Assembly (NCBI GenBank): GCA_946611445.1
Contig: CAMODP010000093.1
Coordinates: forward strand, 1-7,008
Direction: 5' to 3'
Length of the DNA: 7,008 bases
Origin: an uncultured Eubacterium sp.
GTDB lineage: Bacteria; Bacillota; Clostridia; Lachnospirales; Lachnospiraceae
Position 1 is the stretch's first letter; every line of letters begins with the position of its first letter. The notes beneath the pieces were generated by a model, which saw only the letters and a program-made list of their open reading frames with translations, had not been told where the DNA came from and did not search any database. The translations under genes were made by a program, and so were the position numbers. Of this stretch, positions 5,695 through 7,008 are shown in pieces.

Positions 5695-7008
5695 ATGGCA
5701 GCCAGAGTGATTACAGATTATCTTGAAGCAATTGCGGAGCGGCTTCCGGACAAGGTCGCGTATACGGATTCGGGCAGAGAGGTCACGTTTTCTGCCTTCC
5801 GGGAGGAGGCGTACCATGTGGCGCAGCAGCTGGTGGAAAAAGGCTGGTTCCGGAAACCGGTGGCCATCTATCTGGACAAGTCTGTCTCCTGCATTGCTGC
5901 CATGCTCGGAACTGCCTACAGCGGCAATTTCTATACGGTAATTGACACGGCCATGCCCGCGGCGAGGATCCGGAAGATCCTGTCTGTCCTGCGTCCGGCC
6001 GCTATTCTGACCGGAAGGGAGCATGCGGAGGCGGTCGAGGAGCTTTCCGTCGGCGCGGAAGTGCTGTTCTATGAGGACGCGCAGGAAATGACTGTCTGCA
6101 GGGAAGAGATCCGGCGCTCTGCGTCCCGCCTCCAGACGACGGATGTCCTGTATGTGCTGTTTACGTCCGGATCGACGGGCGTTCCAAAGGGTGTGGTGAC
6201 GCCGCACCGGGCGCTGATCGACTATATGGAGGCTGTGACAGACGCGTTCAGCCTCAGTGAGAACGAGGTTTTCGGCAACCAGGCGCCGCTGTATTTTGTC
6301 ATGTCGGTCGTGGAGGTGTTTTCCACACTCCGGAACGGCAGCACGATGCACATCGTGCCGAAGTCTTATTTCTCTTTCCCTGTGATGCTGATGAAGTTCC
6401 TGGAGGAAAAGAAGATCACCATGCTGTACTGGGTGCCTTCGGCGCTTGTCCTGCTGGCCAATCTGCAGGCGTACAAGGCGGCTGACCTGTCCTCCCTGAA
6501 AAAGATCGCGTTCGGCGGAGAGGTGATGCCGCTCAAGCAGCTGAACATGTGGCGGCGTGCCCTGCCGGGAATCACCTTTATCAACCAGTACGGGCCCACG
6601 GAGACGACGGACGGGACGACCTATTACATCGTGGACCGGGAGTTCGCAGACAATGAGACTCTGCCGATCGGCGTGCCTTTTGCCAACATCGGCATCCTGC
6701 TACTGGATGAAAACGGGCAGGAGGTCACCGGGGACGGCATGGGTGAGCTGTGCGTCTACGGGCCGTCCATTACTTACGGTTATTACGGGGATCCGGAGCG
6801 GACGGCGGCGGTTTTCACGCAGAATCCGCTGAATCAGACTTTTCCGGAAACCATTTATCACACCGGCGACCTGGTGAGGCGGAACGCGCACGGCGAGCTG
6901 GAGTTCGCCGGCAGAAAGGATTTTCAGATCAAGCATCTGGGACACCGGATCGAGCTGGGAGAGATCGAGGCGAACGTGGCCTCCATTCCGGAGATTCAGG
7001 AGAACTGC
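5695..7008 (+). CDS. DltA-like adenylate-forming ligase (carrier-protein loading), 3' end outside window
   Basis: An open frame of 438 codons runs from ATG 5695 (AGAGGAG at 5681-5687, 7 bases upstream) through the right edge. It has the ordered core motifs of amino-acid adenylation domains: A3 FTSGSTGVPKG (156-166), A4-like APLYFVMSVVEVF (about 197-209), A5 NQYGPTETT (297-305), A7 YHTGDL (388-393) and A8 GRKDFQIKHLGHRIELGEIE (406-425). The final catalytic Lys motif (A10) lies beyond the window. The domain should make an acyl-AMP and load the neighbouring carrier. Compared with DltA, Val202 replaces the Asp of the FDxS motif that binds the substrate amino group. Gly274 stands in FGGE where DltA proteins have Cys in FCGE, a position linked to D-Ala selectivity. 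The substrate may therefore be a carboxylic or hydroxy/keto acid rather than D-Ala; a changed amino-acid pocket is the alternative. It is a free-standing ligase, not an NRPS module, as far as visible. Confidence 0.92.
   Translation, partial: MAARVITDYLEAIAERLPDKVAYTDSGREVTFSAFREEAYHVAQQLVEKGWFRKPVAIYLDKSVSCIAAMLGTAYSGNFYTVIDTAMPAARIRKILSVLRPAAILTGREHAEAVEELSVGAEVLFYEDAQEMTVCREEIRRSASRLQTTDVLYVLFTSGSTGVPKGVVTPHRALIDYMEAVTDAFSLSENEVFGNQAPLYFVMSVVEVFSTLRNGSTMHIVPKSYFSFPVMLMKFLEEKKITMLYWVPSALVLLANLQAYKAADLSSLKKIAFGGEVMPLKQLNMWRRALPGITFINQYGPTETTDGTTYYIVDREFADNETLPIGVPFANIGILLLDENGQEVTGDGMGELCVYGPSITYGYYGDPERTAAVFTQNPLNQTFPETIYHTGDLVRRNAHGELEFAGRKDFQIKHLGHRIELGEIEANVASIPEIQENC

Noticed and set aside
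5251..6351. Minus-strand open frame of 366 codons
   Set aside because: It lies opposite the end of the SGNH gene, the carrier protein and the ligase, all of which have motifs and ribosome binding sites. The antisense product is His/Arg-rich with no recognisable fold.
5444..7008. Non-ribosomal peptide synthetase interpretation of the carrier and adenylation genes
   Set aside because: The carrier and ligase are free-standing, there is no condensation or thioesterase domain, and the MBOAT and SGNH neighbours point to envelope acylation.

Overview
The window looks like chromosomal DNA of a GC-rich Gram-positive Clostridia member, most likely Lachnospiraceae. This is an inference from the Shine-Dalgarno-rich gene starts (including one TTG), the ricin-type lectin repeats on a secreted protein, the small secreted protein with a low-complexity tail, and the style of the Dlt-like proteins. 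There is no RNA gene, mobile element or CRISPR array. All six genes lie on the plus strand with gaps of 52, 40, -14, 47 and 20 bases and no convincing terminator, so they are probably one transcript. The promoter is not in the window.

Left part (1-1946): the 3' portion of a large, presumably secreted protein. It has an Ala/Lys/Pro repeat linker, nine ricin-type subdomains forming three beta-trefoils, and a C-terminal transglutaminase-like domain with an intact Cys-His-Asp triad. Next (1999-2811) is a signal-peptide protein with a beta-rich middle, a Tyr/Pro/Glu/Gln repeat tail and a lone Cys close to the C-terminus.

Right part (2852-7008): a four-gene Dlt-like envelope acylation cassette in the order B-D-C-A. 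It encodes an MBOAT O-acyltransferase, a membrane-anchored SGNH-type transferase, an acyl carrier protein and an adenylate-forming ligase cut by the window edge. The expected flow is: the ligase activates a small acid and loads it on the carrier's phosphopantetheine (Ser34). The MBOAT passes it across the membrane to the Tyr of its own C-terminal FIYAQF hexapeptide. The SGNH serine then takes it and delivers it to an extracellular acceptor.

Two points stand out. First, the MBOAT carries the acyl-shuttle hexapeptide at its own C-terminus, which explains why there is no separate dltX, and the Tyr codon physically overlaps the start codon of the receiving transferase. Second, the ligase has Val where amino-acid-activating adenylation domains, including DltA, have the Asp that holds the substrate amino group. 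The cargo may therefore not be D-alanine. With a lectin/transglutaminase protein in the same apparent operon, the window reads as a candidate non-canonical surface-glycan acylation locus. The cargo and the acceptor cannot be read from the sequence.
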